Source of the DNA: SVTX01 sp045658225
Lineage (GTDB): Bacteria; Bacillota; Clostridia; Oscillospirales; CAG-272
Assembly (NCBI GenBank): GCA_045658225.1
Contig: JAZOUO010000080.1
Span: 1-54,707 of the forward strand
Length of the DNA stretch: 54,707 nucleotides
Direction: 5' to 3'
Position numbers and translations under genes: made by a program. Each line of letters begins with the position of its first letter. Positions within the stretch are counted from its first letter, which is position 1. The notes under the pieces are model-generated. The model did no database searches. It had not been told where the DNA came from and saw nothing but the letters and a program-made list of their open reading frames with translations. Shown here one piece after another: positions 43,692-51,644 of the stretch.

Positions 43692-44045
43692 GATACTTTC
43701 TGCCAATAGCTGCAGAAAGTATCCAAAGAAAGCCACAAAGGGCGGGAGGTTGCGATTCCTCCCGCCCTTTTGAAACCCACCCACGCAAACGCCTGCTCGG
43801 ACGATGATTATAGCGCTTAAGACGGGACTATTTGTTAGACTTCACCGCTATACGAGTTTGATTGCAACCCATTCCGCGCCGAAGGCGCGTTCAGGGGGTG
43901 TGGTTTTTTAAGGAGAGGGGGAGTAGAAAATCTTTAGCGCAGAGGGATTGAGTTTACTCAATACTCTCAAGCGAAAAAAGATTTTCGTCACCTCTCCTTA
44001 AACGGTGTTCTTTGTTTACTTTCTGTCACTGTTGACAGAAAGTAA
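43692..44045 (+). repeat. Modular hairpin intergenic element, copy B
   Basis: It has the left hairpin GATACTTTCTGC/GCAGAAAGTATC with loop caatagct (43692-43723) and the G/C hairpin AAAGGGCGGGAGG/CCTCCCGCCCTTT with loop ttgcgatt (43737-43770). The mini-hairpin CGCGCC-gaa-GGCGCG is at 43875-43889. The clamp TTTAAGGAGAGG (43907-43918) pairs with CCTCTCCTTAAA (43992-44003), and the right hairpin TACTTTCTGTC/GACAGAAAGTA lies at 44018-44045. Inside the clamp AAAATCTTT pairs with AAAGATTTT around ATTGAG-ttta-CTCAAT. The 418-base gap 43683-44100 holds only this and the terminator of the HPr-like gene. Confidence 0.82.
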
Positions 44046-44055
44046 TAATAACAAA

Positions 44056-44095
44056 AACAATCAAGCCACCGAATAATCGGCGGCTTGGCTTTTTG
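44056..44095 (-). terminator. Terminator of the HPr-like gene
   Basis: CAAGCCACCGA pairs with TCGGCGGCTTG (44061-44087), with one G-T pair, and a minus-strand T run follows. Confidence 0.8.
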
Positions 44096-44100
44096 AAAAA

Positions 44101-44331
44101 TTATTCAACGATAAGGGGCTTGATCTGCTCAATAAGCTCCTCTGCCTTATCTCCCTCGTAGGTGAGCTTAATAGGCTGACGAAGGTCAAGGCTGAAAATA
44201 CCGAGAATAGACTTTCCGTCTACCTTATAACGACCTGATTCAAGGTCAACAGCTCCGTCAAAGCCAACGAGAACGTTAACGAGCTTATATACGTCGTTGA
44301 TTTCCTTAAGATGAATATTTACCGATACCAT
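44101..44331 (-). CDS. HPr-like protein lacking the phosphorylatable histidine
   Basis: The 76-residue protein has the HPr fold pattern, with KSILGIFSL (40-48) matching the regulatory Ser46 region of HPr and an E/I-rich last helix. The active-site GIHARPA segment is replaced by NDVYKLVNV, so His15 is missing and it cannot carry phosphate for sugar uptake in the usual way. That resembles Crh, the catabolite co-repressor of Bacillus, which keeps only the Ser site. AGGAGG precedes the ATG by eight bases. It is a single-gene unit. Confidence 0.85.
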   Translation of the reverse strand: MVSVNIHLKEINDVYKLVNVLVGFDGAVDLESGRYKVDGKSILGIFSLDLRQPIKLTYEGDKAEELIEQIKPLIVE

Positions 44332-44381
44332 TTTTTGTACCTCCTAAAAATAAAATGCTTTTGAAGCTTTTAACATCGCCA

Positions 44382-44410
44382 TTATATAACAAATTGAAGA
44401 AATTGTCAAT
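44382..44410 (-). promoter_or_regulatory. Promoter of the HPr-like gene
   Basis: On the minus strand TTGACA (44410-44405), a 17-base spacer and TATAAT (44387-44382). Confidence 0.85.
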
Positions 44411-44448
44411 ATATGAAAAAGTAATTTTAATGTAAAACGGAGGCGTAT

Positions 44449-45105
44449 TCAGCCCCAAATTATTTTGCGAAGCTCCTCGACCGTATCAACCACGTACGTC
44501 GCGCCCTCGGTCTCAAGCTCGGCTCTGTCGCCGTAGCCCCACGTGACGCCAACCGAATGTATGCCACAGAGGGTTGCGCCCTCGATGTCAAACTTTCTGT
44601 CGCCTATCATAAGACAGTATTTATACTCACTCTCGGGAAAACCCGCGAGCTGCAAGGAGCGTCGGATTATCTCCTCTTTTGAGGAATGAGCCTCGCTCAT
44701 ATCCGCGCCCGAGATTGCGTTGAAATACTGATGAATTTTGACGTCGCGAAGCACCTCCTCGGCAAACACCTGCGGCTTTGACGTACCCACAAGCGCCATA
44801 CCGCCCGACTTGCGAATACTTGAGAGCAGGTCTGCTATGCCGTCGTAAATGACGTTCTCGTAAAGACCTTTGTCCTTGTAATAGACTCTGTATTGGTCAA
44901 CCGCCTCAACCGACTCCTCCTTTGTGAGCCCCATATAATGCTCAAAGGAATAATACAGCGGAGGACCTATAAAGATACCAAGCTCCACACCCTCGGGTAT
45001 GGGCTTTTTCATTTGCTCCATAGCGTATCTGACGGAGTTGGTGATGCCCTCGTAGGGATCTGTGAGCGTGCCGTCAAGGTCAAAAACTATATATTTGTAA
45101 TTCAT
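44449..45105 (-). CDS. HAD-family hydrolase (phosphoglycolate phosphatase-like)
   Basis: The 218-residue protein has the HAD motifs VFDLDGTLTD (nucleophile Asp), LVGTSKP (motif II), the Lys in SSKEEIIRR, and MIGDRKFDIEGA (motif IV). A four-helix cap lies between about 15 and 85. It is a Gph/PpaX-type phosphatase; the natural substrate cannot be read from sequence. It is 77 bases downstream of the hypothetical gene at 45183 and probably the last gene of the glycosylase operon. Confidence 0.9.
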   Translation of the reverse strand: MNYKYIVFDLDGTLTDPYEGITNSVRYAMEQMKKPIPEGVELGIFIGPPLYYSFEHYMGLTKEESVEAVDQYRVYYKDKGLYENVIYDGIADLLSSIRKSGGMALVGTSKPQVFAEEVLRDVKIHQYFNAISGADMSEAHSSKEEIIRRSLQLAGFPESEYKYCLMIGDRKFDIEGATLCGIHSVGVTWGYGDRAELETEGATYVVDTVEELRKIIWG

Positions 45106-45182
45106 TTTTTATCTTCCTTTATATGTTATTTTAAAAAGTTTTTGCTGTGCAAAAGCGGGAGTTCAAGCTTGATTGAAATCAG

Positions 45183-45680
45183 TTATCTGCAAAGCTCAAA
45201 GTTAACCGAGCCCGAGAAATTTACAAAGACGAAAATTCCCTTTAATGGGGTGAGAAATCTCGGCCATCTGCCGATAGGCTTTTTGAGTTGTTCTATAAAC
45301 TTATCGTATTCACTCTGCATATCGTCCGCGTCACCCGTAAGCGCAAATATACGGCGGTCGCTTATTTTGCCGTCGGATTGTTTTTCTGTATTCTCGTAGC
45401 AGAGAGTAAAAACTATTTTGTCGCCGACAATATCTTGGGTTGCTTGCAGAGTTTCATCAAGGCTGAGTCTTTTGCCGCCCGTTATATCCTCAAGGCTTCC
45501 AAAGGACAATAGCGCGCCGTCCTCAAAGACCGTGACCGTCAGAGGATATGCGAGCTGATTTTTATTGGGATAGACAAGCTCGCAAAAGTCCTCTCCCTTT
45601 GGGGTCTTGTCGTATATTGTTTTGTTGCCAAATGCGGAGAATTTTCTCTGCAAGGCGGATGCAAATTCTTCAGGCTTCAT
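45183..45680 (-). CDS. Hypothetical protein coupled to the OGG-type glycosylase
   Basis: I do not recognise this 165-residue soluble protein. It opens MKPEEFASALQRKFSAFGNKT and seems to be a single alpha/beta domain with LTVTVFEDGALLSFGSLEDI near 50 and DKIVFTLCYENTEK near 90. There is no signal peptide or membrane helix. Its ATG overlaps the stop of the glycosylase gene by four bases, so the two are co-translated. That coupling is the only clue to its role. Confidence 0.75.
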   Translation of the reverse strand: MKPEEFASALQRKFSAFGNKTIYDKTPKGEDFCELVYPNKNQLAYPLTVTVFEDGALLSFGSLEDITGGKRLSLDETLQATQDIVGDKIVFTLCYENTEKQSDGKISDRRIFALTGDADDMQSEYDKFIEQLKKPIGRWPRFLTPLKGIFVFVNFSGSVNFELCR

Positions 45681-46606
45681 TTTTGTTCTCCTTGATTACT
45701 TTGCAAATATCTTTCATAATAAAACAGATACTGTTGAGCCACTCCCGCGTATTCTCCAAGGCTTTCTGGGTCAAAATCGGGGTCAAAGTATTTTTCAAGC
45801 ACCTTTTTTATCCACATGTCAACGGGGAAGGCGTCAAGCTTTGAGTGACCGAAAAGCAGAGCGCAGGACGCCACCTTAGGTCCAACTCCGCAAATCTTGC
45901 AAAGCTCGGCAAGTGCCAGACGGGTTTCCATAGAGTTAATTTCGTCAAGCTTCGTTTCACCGGATAAGACTCTACTTGCCGCGTCGTAGATATATTTTGC
46001 GCGGAAGCCTACCTTAAGCTCGCGAAGTCCGTCTATGCCAAGTGCGGCGACTTTGTCAGGCGAGGGGAAGCTGTGCAGTCCGCCCGCGGTCTTTGCGTGC
46101 GCCTCGGATATATGATTTTCCATTCCGTCGGTGCAACACTCGTCGCCGCACTTGGCGCACAGGGCGGATATAAGAGATTTTATTCGCGGAATGTTGTTAT
46201 TTTGCGAGATTATAAACGAGCAAAGAGCCTCCCAGGAGTCCTGCTTGAGTATGCGGATGCCCGAGCTTTTGTTTACCGCATCGCGCAGGGCGGGATTTTG
46301 TGAGAGTGAGAGAATGCTTGTGTTTATTGCGGCGTAGTCTCGGTCAAGCGCGAAGTATTTTAGCCACAGTGAGTTAAATTCTTCCTCGTTTGTATTGTAT
46401 ATGTAAAGGTCGTGCCCGTCCTTTGCCACGGAGATTATCTTTCCGTGAGCCACGCCCGAAAATTCACATTCGTGATGGCTACTGCTAACTCGCTCAAAGC
46501 GAAAGCTCTGACCGCAGTCGAATACAAGCTCGGGAGAGAAGTGCTCCACGTCCGAAAGACAGACGGCGCTTATTTTGTTTTCTGTGAGAGTTTTATTAAA
46601 ATTCAT
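45677..46606 (-). CDS. ogg: OGG1-type 8-oxoguanine DNA glycosylase / AP lyase
   Basis: This HhH-GPD enzyme removes 8-oxoguanine from DNA. The 309-residue protein has the N-terminal OGG domain with DCGQSFRFE, the hinge IISQNNNIPRI, and the hairpin-helix motif CKICGVGPKVASCALLFG containing the catalytic Lys. The downstream catalytic Asp lies in AFPVDMWIKKV. The ATG at 46606 follows AAAGG by 11 bases; a TTG nine codons upstream is weaker. It overlaps the next gene by four bases and is divergent from the DUF6062-type gene. Confidence 0.9.
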   Translation of the reverse strand: MNFNKTLTENKISAVCLSDVEHFSPELVFDCGQSFRFERVSSSHHECEFSGVAHGKIISVAKDGHDLYIYNTNEEEFNSLWLKYFALDRDYAAINTSILSLSQNPALRDAVNKSSGIRILKQDSWEALCSFIISQNNNIPRIKSLISALCAKCGDECCTDGMENHISEAHAKTAGGLHSFPSPDKVAALGIDGLRELKVGFRAKYIYDAASRVLSGETKLDEINSMETRLALAELCKICGVGPKVASCALLFGHSKLDAFPVDMWIKKVLEKYFDPDFDPESLGEYAGVAQQYLFYYERYLQSNQGEQK

Positions 46607-46709
46607 AAAATTGAAGACCTTTACCACTTGCAAAATATACTCGTTATATGTTATAATTTATTATAACATGTAAACAGGGGATAGTCAATCCCGCAAAGGA
46701 GTGAATTTT

Positions 46710-47408
46710 TTGGAACAGATATATACAATACCTGTCAATGAGGCGTTTGAGGCGGGAGTTGAGGACAAGTCCTGCGGCTGTCCTTTTTGCAGGCTTTACA
46801 ACAAGCTTGAGCGCGACGAGCTTGACCTTATACTCGGCGCGTCAATGATGGAGCCCGACGTACGCATAAAGACCAACAAGCAGGGCTTTTGCCGCACGCA
46901 TTATGATATGATGTTCGTGCGCAAGAACAGGCTCGGTATGGCTCTGACACTTGAAAGTCATCTTGACGAGCTGAAAAAAGAGATAAGAGACAAGGGACTC
47001 GGTGGCGGACAGGGAAACAAGCCGATAAAGAGAATTACCGATTTGGAGCAGTCTTGCTACGTTTGCTCGCGTATTGAATTTAATTTTAATAATATGGTAG
47101 ACACCGCGGTGCTTTTGTGGGAGTCGGATGCGGAGTTTGTCAAAAAGCTCAAGGCGCAGCCCTATTTTTGCCTGCCGCATTACAGAATGATTTTGGCTTG
47201 CGGTCAGAAGCGACTTTCAAAAAAGCAGATGCAGGAGTTTTCGGCGCAGTGCTCTGCGGTGGTTGAGAGTTATCTTGACGAGCTTTCGGGAGACGTTTCG
47301 TGGTTCTGCAAGAAGTTTGACTACCGATACGACGAGGAGCCGTGGTATAATTCCAAGGACTCTGTTGAGAGAGCGATTAAGTTTTTAAGAGCTGATTTGC
47401 ATAAATGA
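46710..47408 (+). CDS. DUF6062-type protein with two Cys/His metal-binding repeats
   Basis: The 232-residue protein carries two similar Cys/His units. The first is CGCPFC (22-27) followed by GFCRTHYDMMF. The second is SCYVCSRI near 115 followed by YFCLPHYRMI near 155. Each could bind one zinc or an iron-sulfur cluster. The rest is helical and charged. The family is known by name only and has no assigned function. TTG at 46710 is chosen because AAAGGAG ends eight bases before it; the GTG at 46701 overlaps that site. It ends just before repeat element C. Confidence 0.8.
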   Translation: MEQIYTIPVNEAFEAGVEDKSCGCPFCRLYNKLERDELDLILGASMMEPDVRIKTNKQGFCRTHYDMMFVRKNRLGMALTLESHLDELKKEIRDKGLGGGQGNKPIKRITDLEQSCYVCSRIEFNFNNMVDTAVLLWESDAEFVKKLKAQPYFCLPHYRMILACGQKRLSKKQMQEFSAQCSAVVESYLDELSGDVSWFCKKFDYRYDEEPWYNSKDSVERAIKFLRADLHK

Positions 47409-47415
47409 GGTTTAT

Positions 47416-47803
47416 GATACTTTTCCCACGGCGGAAAAGTATCCAAACCGCCGCTTAAGAGAGGAGAGTGTCCTATTTTTTCTGCCGAAAAAATTTTGCT
47501 TTGCAAAACGGACGACCCCCGCACAATTTGAAAAATTGTGCGCTGGAGCGTAGCGTAAGCAGACCTCATTAAGAAACACCCCACTCCGCGAGTTTGCAAG
47601 CAAACTCGTCTATCAATATAGTTCGTAGCAACTATTACATTGTCGTGTGCCGCAGGCACACAGGGGGTGAGGCTTTTTAAGGAGAGGGGGAGTCGTCTGG
47701 TGTTTTCGTTTACGAAAACAAATTTCTCGGAAGAGAAATTAAGACATTCCCTCTCCTTGAACGGTGTTCTTTGATTACTTTCTGTCACTGTTGACAGAAA
47801 GTA
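47416..47803 (+). repeat. Modular hairpin intergenic element, copy C (composite)
   Basis: The left end is GATACTTTTCC/GGAAAAGTATC (47416-47443) and the right end TACTTTCTGTC/GACAGAAAGTA (47776-47803), the latter identical to copy B. Between them lie CACAATTT-gaa-AAATTGTG, GAGTTTGC-aa-GCAAACTC and GTGTGCC-gca-GGCACAC (47645-47661). The clamp AAGGAGAGGG (47679-47688) pairs with CCCTCTCCTT (47749-47758) and encloses GTTTTCG-ttta-CGAAAAC and AATTTCTC-ggaa-GAGAAATT. A second clamp-like strand, TTAAGAGAGGAGAG, stands near the left end, and the ttgcgatt hairpin is missing, as if two right halves were joined head to head. It fills the 423-base gap. Confidence 0.78.
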
Positions 47804-47831
47804 ATATAAAAACAGAAAAGGAAATACAAAA

Positions 47832-48392
47832 ATGATAGATTTACTTGATTTACACAAACAATTTCTCCTAACCCACATAAAAGAAGGCGACACAGTCGTA
47901 GACTTCACAATGGGCAACGGACACGATACCGAATTTCTCTCTAAAACGGTAGGAGAGCGCGGTCACGTTTACGCCTTTGACATTCAACAGTCAGCGGTAG
48001 ACTCCACCCGCAAGAACCTCGAAGCCGCAGGCTGCCCAAAAAACTATACACTTATATGCGACTCTCACCACAACGTAAAAAAGTACGTTGACTGCAAGAT
48101 AAGAGGTGGAATGTTCAACCTCGGTTGGCTTCCCGGTGGGGATAAGTCCATAACCACTATGCGAGAGACGACTATGCCCGCTATTGAGGCGGCAATAGAC
48201 CTTCTCGACACCGACGCGATACTCAATATCGCAGTTTACCCAGGACATCCCGAGGGAGACGCGGAGGGCAAAATGATAGAGGAATATCTGTCCTCACTCT
48301 CGCGCTTCAAGGTTTGCGCTACCAAGGTCAAGATAGTAAATTCCGAGACTTCGCCATACTTTTTTGTGATAGAAACCAAGAAAAAAGCTTAA
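47832..48392 (+). CDS. mnmM: tRNA methyltransferase MnmM (YtqB family)
   Basis: MnmM methylates the aminomethyl group on U34 of tRNA to give mnm5s2U in Bacillota that lack MnmC. The 186-residue protein has the SAM motif VVDFTMGNGHDTEFL, the acidic AFDIQQSA, and the family hallmark FNLGWLPGGDKSI near 97. The assignment fits mnmG and thiI in this window, which act on related tRNA positions or thiolation. AAAGGA precedes the ATG. The VanY-type gene follows after 13 bases. Confidence 0.9.
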   Translation: MIDLLDLHKQFLLTHIKEGDTVVDFTMGNGHDTEFLSKTVGERGHVYAFDIQQSAVDSTRKNLEAAGCPKNYTLICDSHHNVKKYVDCKIRGGMFNLGWLPGGDKSITTMRETTMPAIEAAIDLLDTDAILNIAVYPGHPEGDAEGKMIEEYLSSLSRFKVCATKVKIVNSETSPYFFVIETKKKA

Positions 48393-48405
48393 AAGGAAAA
48401 CAGAG

Positions 48406-49212
48406 ATGAAAAACATAGCTAAAAAGCCGCTTATTATATCCATGGCAATATTTGTTGCGGCACTTGCCTTTGCGTTTACCATAGGGCTAGTGCTTCGCGG
48501 ATGTGAATCTGACACATTCAAGACATACACCACTGGAGACTTTACATATATGAGTGACATTTCTTTGGTAGAAAACATACTTAACACAACAGATGACAAA
48601 TATCTTGTAATAGTAAACAAGCAAAATCCGCTTGACGACAGCTACGAGCCTGAAAAGCTTGTAGGTGTGGACAAGACGTATACTTGGTACGAAAAAACCA
48701 TTCAGCTTGATGAGGCTACCGCGCAAGCGGCAATAGCTATGATAAACGAAATGAAAGCTGCGGGAATTGACGATATTTATATCACAAGCGGATATAGAAG
48801 CTACGAATATCAAAAGACGCTGTTTGACAATTATATGTACGAGGAATACCTCAAGGACAAAAATCTCACGAAAGCGGAGCGCGAGGAATTAGTGCGTCAA
48901 TATTCGGCATATCCGGGAGAGAGCGAGCATCAGTCGGGGCTTTGCGTTGACTTTATCACCTCGGCTATGAATAGCGACCTTGTAAATTATACAAGTGAGA
49001 ACTCAAAGGGCGGCATAGGGTTTGCAGAGACTCAGGCGTTTGAGTGGTTGTGTGAGAATGCGCACAAGTTCGGCTTTATTCTCCGCTATCCTGACGGCAA
49101 GACCGACGAGACGGGATACTCATACGAGTCCTGGCATTACAGGTTCGTTGGTGTTGACGTTGCGACAAAAATACACAATGCAAATCTGACCCTTGAGGAA
49201 TGGGTTGACTAA
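48406..49212 (+). CDS. D-alanyl-D-alanine carboxypeptidase, VanY/M15B type
   Basis: The 268-residue protein has an N-terminal membrane helix (about 9-30, possibly an uncleaved anchor; a Cys follows at RGCES). The M15 zinc peptidase motifs are SGYRSYEYQ, SEHQSGLCVDF (with the zinc His and Asp) and WHYRFVG (catalytic Glu just before as YESWH). Such enzymes trim the last D-Ala from peptidoglycan stems. There is no vancomycin-resistance cluster nearby, so housekeeping wall remodelling is more likely. AACAGAG precedes the ATG; a bidirectional terminator follows. Confidence 0.93.
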   Translation: MKNIAKKPLIISMAIFVAALAFAFTIGLVLRGCESDTFKTYTTGDFTYMSDISLVENILNTTDDKYLVIVNKQNPLDDSYEPEKLVGVDKTYTWYEKTIQLDEATAQAAIAMINEMKAAGIDDIYITSGYRSYEYQKTLFDNYMYEEYLKDKNLTKAEREELVRQYSAYPGESEHQSGLCVDFITSAMNSDLVNYTSENSKGGIGFAETQAFEWLCENAHKFGFILRYPDGKTDETGYSYESWHYRFVGVDVATKIHNANLTLEEWVD

Positions 49213-49215
49213 TAA

Positions 49216-49247
49216 AAAACATCTCGGCTGTGCCGAGATGTTTTTTG
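49216..49247. terminator. Bidirectional terminator
   Basis: AAAACATCTCGGC pairs with GCCGAGATGTTTT around TGT, with T runs on both strands, between the convergent VanY-type and TlpA-like genes. Confidence 0.92.
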
Positions 49248-49251
49248 TTTA

Positions 49252-49815
49252 TTAAATATATTCCTCAATAACACTAACAAGTGCGTCGTAGGACATCGCG
49301 CCATACTGCGAAAAAACTATCTTGCCGTCGCGGTCAAGCACAATTGTGCGAGGATAGCTGCCCGTGCCGCCGAGGAGACTGTAATAGGTATATCCGCCGC
49401 GGTTTTCGTCCTTTGCAAAAATCATTTTCGTGTCGGGATAATTTTCTGCGGCGTAGTCAAGTCCGTCCTCAAGACCCGATACCGAGTGGACTGCGACCAT
49501 GGAGACGTCGTTTTCATAGTCGGCGGCAACTCTGTCAAAGTCGGGTAGCTCGTAGAGACACCAAGGACACCACTCGCCCCAAAAATTTATGACCGTCACT
49601 TTGCCGCGAGTTTCTGTGATGTTAACAGTTCCGCCGTCAAAGGTTTCAAGGTCGGACGCAAAGCAAAGGTCGCCCACCTGGTTTCCGTACGTACCCACCT
49701 CTTGCGACGAAGCTTCGGAAGGCTTTTCGTCTGTCTCGCCACAGGCGACAAAGCTTGAAATCAGTATTGTCACCAAAGACAAGCAGAGGATTTTTACAAT
49801 AGTATTTTTGAGCAT
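49252..49815 (-). CDS. TlpA-like thioredoxin-fold lipoprotein
   Basis: The 187-residue protein has a lipoprotein signal (SSFVACG) and a thioredoxin-fold domain with NFWGEWCPWC, an active CxxC pair, and the cis-Pro loop GSYPRTIVLD. It probably acts in thiol-disulfide exchange on the outer face of the membrane. The ATG at 49815 starts two bases after the aspS stop; a TTG six codons earlier lies inside aspS. No strong ribosome site is seen, so translation may be coupled to aspS. No CcdA-type partner is in the window. Confidence 0.88.
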   Translation of the reverse strand: MLKNTIVKILCLSLVTILISSFVACGETDEKPSEASSQEVGTYGNQVGDLCFASDLETFDGGTVNITETRGKVTVINFWGEWCPWCLYELPDFDRVAADYENDVSMVAVHSVSGLEDGLDYAAENYPDTKMIFAKDENRGGYTYYSLLGGTGSYPRTIVLDRDGKIVFSQYGAMSYDALVSVIEEYI

Positions 49816-49816
49816 A

Positions 49817-51607
49817 TTATTCTTTTTCAACAACAGCTATGCTGAGGTCCTCAAGTGCCTTGGGATCAGCGGGAGCAGGACAACCGGACATAAGCTCGCT
49901 TGCGTTCTGTACCTTGGGGAAAGCAAGTACATCACGGAGGCTATCCGCACCACTCATTACCATTGCGAGTCTGTCAAGACCCATGCCCGAGCCGCCGTGC
50001 GGAGGCGCGCCGTACTTGTATGCTTCAACGAGGAAGCCGAATTTCGCTTCAATTTCCTCGGGCGTCAAGCCGAGAGCCTTGAACATCTTTTCCTGAAGCT
50101 GCCAGACTGTTATACGGATAGAGCCCGAAAGAAGCTCTGTGCCGTTGAGTACCATGTCATAGCATTTTGCTCTGACGGAACCGGGGTCAGACTCAAGGAG
50201 AGGGAGACACTCCTCAAGAGGCATAGTAAAAGGATGATGCATAGCATCCCAATGCTGTGTATCCTCGTTCCACTCAAAGAAGGGGAATTCGGTGATCCAG
50301 AGGAAGTTGAACTTGCCCGCGGGTATCATATCAAGCTTGCGAGCGACGATCTGACGGAGCGCACCAAGTGTAGGAAGAACGACCTTGTCCTTGTCCGCGC
50401 AGATGAGCATAACGTCACCCTGCTCAAGACCTACTGCCGAGTATATAGCGTCAAGCTCCTCGGGTGTCATGAACTTAGAGAAGCTGCAAGTGGGAGCTTC
50501 ATCTACCCAACGAACGTATGCAAGACCCTTTGCACCGATACCTTTTGCGTGCTCTGTGAGCTTGTCAATTTCTTTTCTTGTAAGAGTTGCTGCGCCGCCC
50601 TTTACGACTATTGCGCGAACACTTCCGCCGCATTCAAGCGCAGACTTGAACACAACGAACTCGGAGCTCTTCACACAATCCGAGATGTTCTGAATTTCAA
50701 GACCGTATCTTGTGTCGGGCTTGTCCGAGCCGTATCTTTCCATAGCCTCGGCGAACGTGAGACGCTTCATGGGCGTTTCAATGTCAATGTTCATTACTTC
50801 CTTGAACACGCGCTTGATAAAGCCCTCGTTCATAGCCATAATGTCCTCCATAGTTGCAAAGGACATCTCAAGGTCTATCTGCGTAAACTCGGGCTGACGG
50901 TCAGCTCTGAGGTCTTCGTCGCGGAAGCAACGCGCAAGCTGAATATAGCGGTCAAAGCCCGAAAGCATCAAAAGCTGCTTGTATATCTGTGGGGACTGGG
51001 GGAGAGCGTAGAAGCTGCCCTTGTGAATACGGGAGGGAACGAGGTAGTCGCGCGCGCCCTCGGGAGTAGCCTTTATCATCATGGGAGTTTCTATCTCGTA
51101 GAAGCCGTTTTCGTAGTAGTATTCACGAGCTACGCGAGCGATGTCGTGACGCATCTTGATGTTTCTCTGAAGCTCGGGACGGCGAAGGTCAACGTAGCGG
51201 AACTTGAGAGCCGTCTCGTCTTTTACCTTCTTGGAGTCGCTCACCTCAAAGGGAGGGGTCTGCGCCGCAGAGAGCACTTTCATGCTCTTAACGTAAATTT
51301 CTATTTTGCCTGTTGGGAGATTGGGGTTTACAGCACCCTCGCCTCTTTGTCGGACTGTTCCGTGAACGCAGAGAACGTACTCTGCGCGGCAGGAAAACGC
51401 CTTGTCAAAGACCTCGCGGTCAGTCTTGTCGTCAAAGGCAAGCTGAACTACGCCCGTGCGGTCGCGAAGGTCGATAAATATGAGTGCGCCAAGGTCACGC
51501 TGTCTCTGAACCCAACCCATAACGCAAACTTCAGTGCCGATTGCAGACTCGGGAACCTGTCCGCAATAATAGCTTCTTTTGTCTTCGGAAGTTAAAAATT
51601 CTGCCAT
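49817..51607 (-). CDS. aspS: Aspartyl-tRNA synthetase
   Basis: This class II enzyme charges tRNA-Asp. At 596 residues it is the bacterial type: N-terminal OB anticodon domain (with GWVQRQRDLGALIFIDLRD), motif 2 in CFRDEDLRADRQPEFTQID, an inserted GAD domain and motif 3 in GSGMGLDRLAMVMSGADS. AAAGGAGAA precedes the ATG. Whether it also charges tRNA-Asn cannot be told by eye. It heads the aspS-TlpA pair and lies 37 bases after thiI. Confidence 0.96.
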   Translation of the reverse strand: MAEFLTSEDKRSYYCGQVPESAIGTEVCVMGWVQRQRDLGALIFIDLRDRTGVVQLAFDDKTDREVFDKAFSCRAEYVLCVHGTVRQRGEGAVNPNLPTGKIEIYVKSMKVLSAAQTPPFEVSDSKKVKDETALKFRYVDLRRPELQRNIKMRHDIARVAREYYYENGFYEIETPMMIKATPEGARDYLVPSRIHKGSFYALPQSPQIYKQLLMLSGFDRYIQLARCFRDEDLRADRQPEFTQIDLEMSFATMEDIMAMNEGFIKRVFKEVMNIDIETPMKRLTFAEAMERYGSDKPDTRYGLEIQNISDCVKSSEFVVFKSALECGGSVRAIVVKGGAATLTRKEIDKLTEHAKGIGAKGLAYVRWVDEAPTCSFSKFMTPEELDAIYSAVGLEQGDVMLICADKDKVVLPTLGALRQIVARKLDMIPAGKFNFLWITEFPFFEWNEDTQHWDAMHHPFTMPLEECLPLLESDPGSVRAKCYDMVLNGTELLSGSIRITVWQLQEKMFKALGLTPEEIEAKFGFLVEAYKYGAPPHGGSGMGLDRLAMVMSGADSLRDVLAFPKVQNASELMSGCPAPADPKALEDLSIAVVEKE

Positions 51608-51644
51608 TTTAGTTCTCCTTTATATAGTCGTTAAAACGTAATTT

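Noticed and set aside
48406..49212. Vancomycin-resistance vanY
   Set aside because: There are no vanHAX or vanRS genes nearby; the gene sits beside mnmM in an ordinary setting.
49589..51595. Very long plus-strand open frame opposite aspS and the TlpA-like gene
   Set aside because: It is antisense to two genes with clear family motifs, has no ribosome site and its composition follows from the opposite codons.
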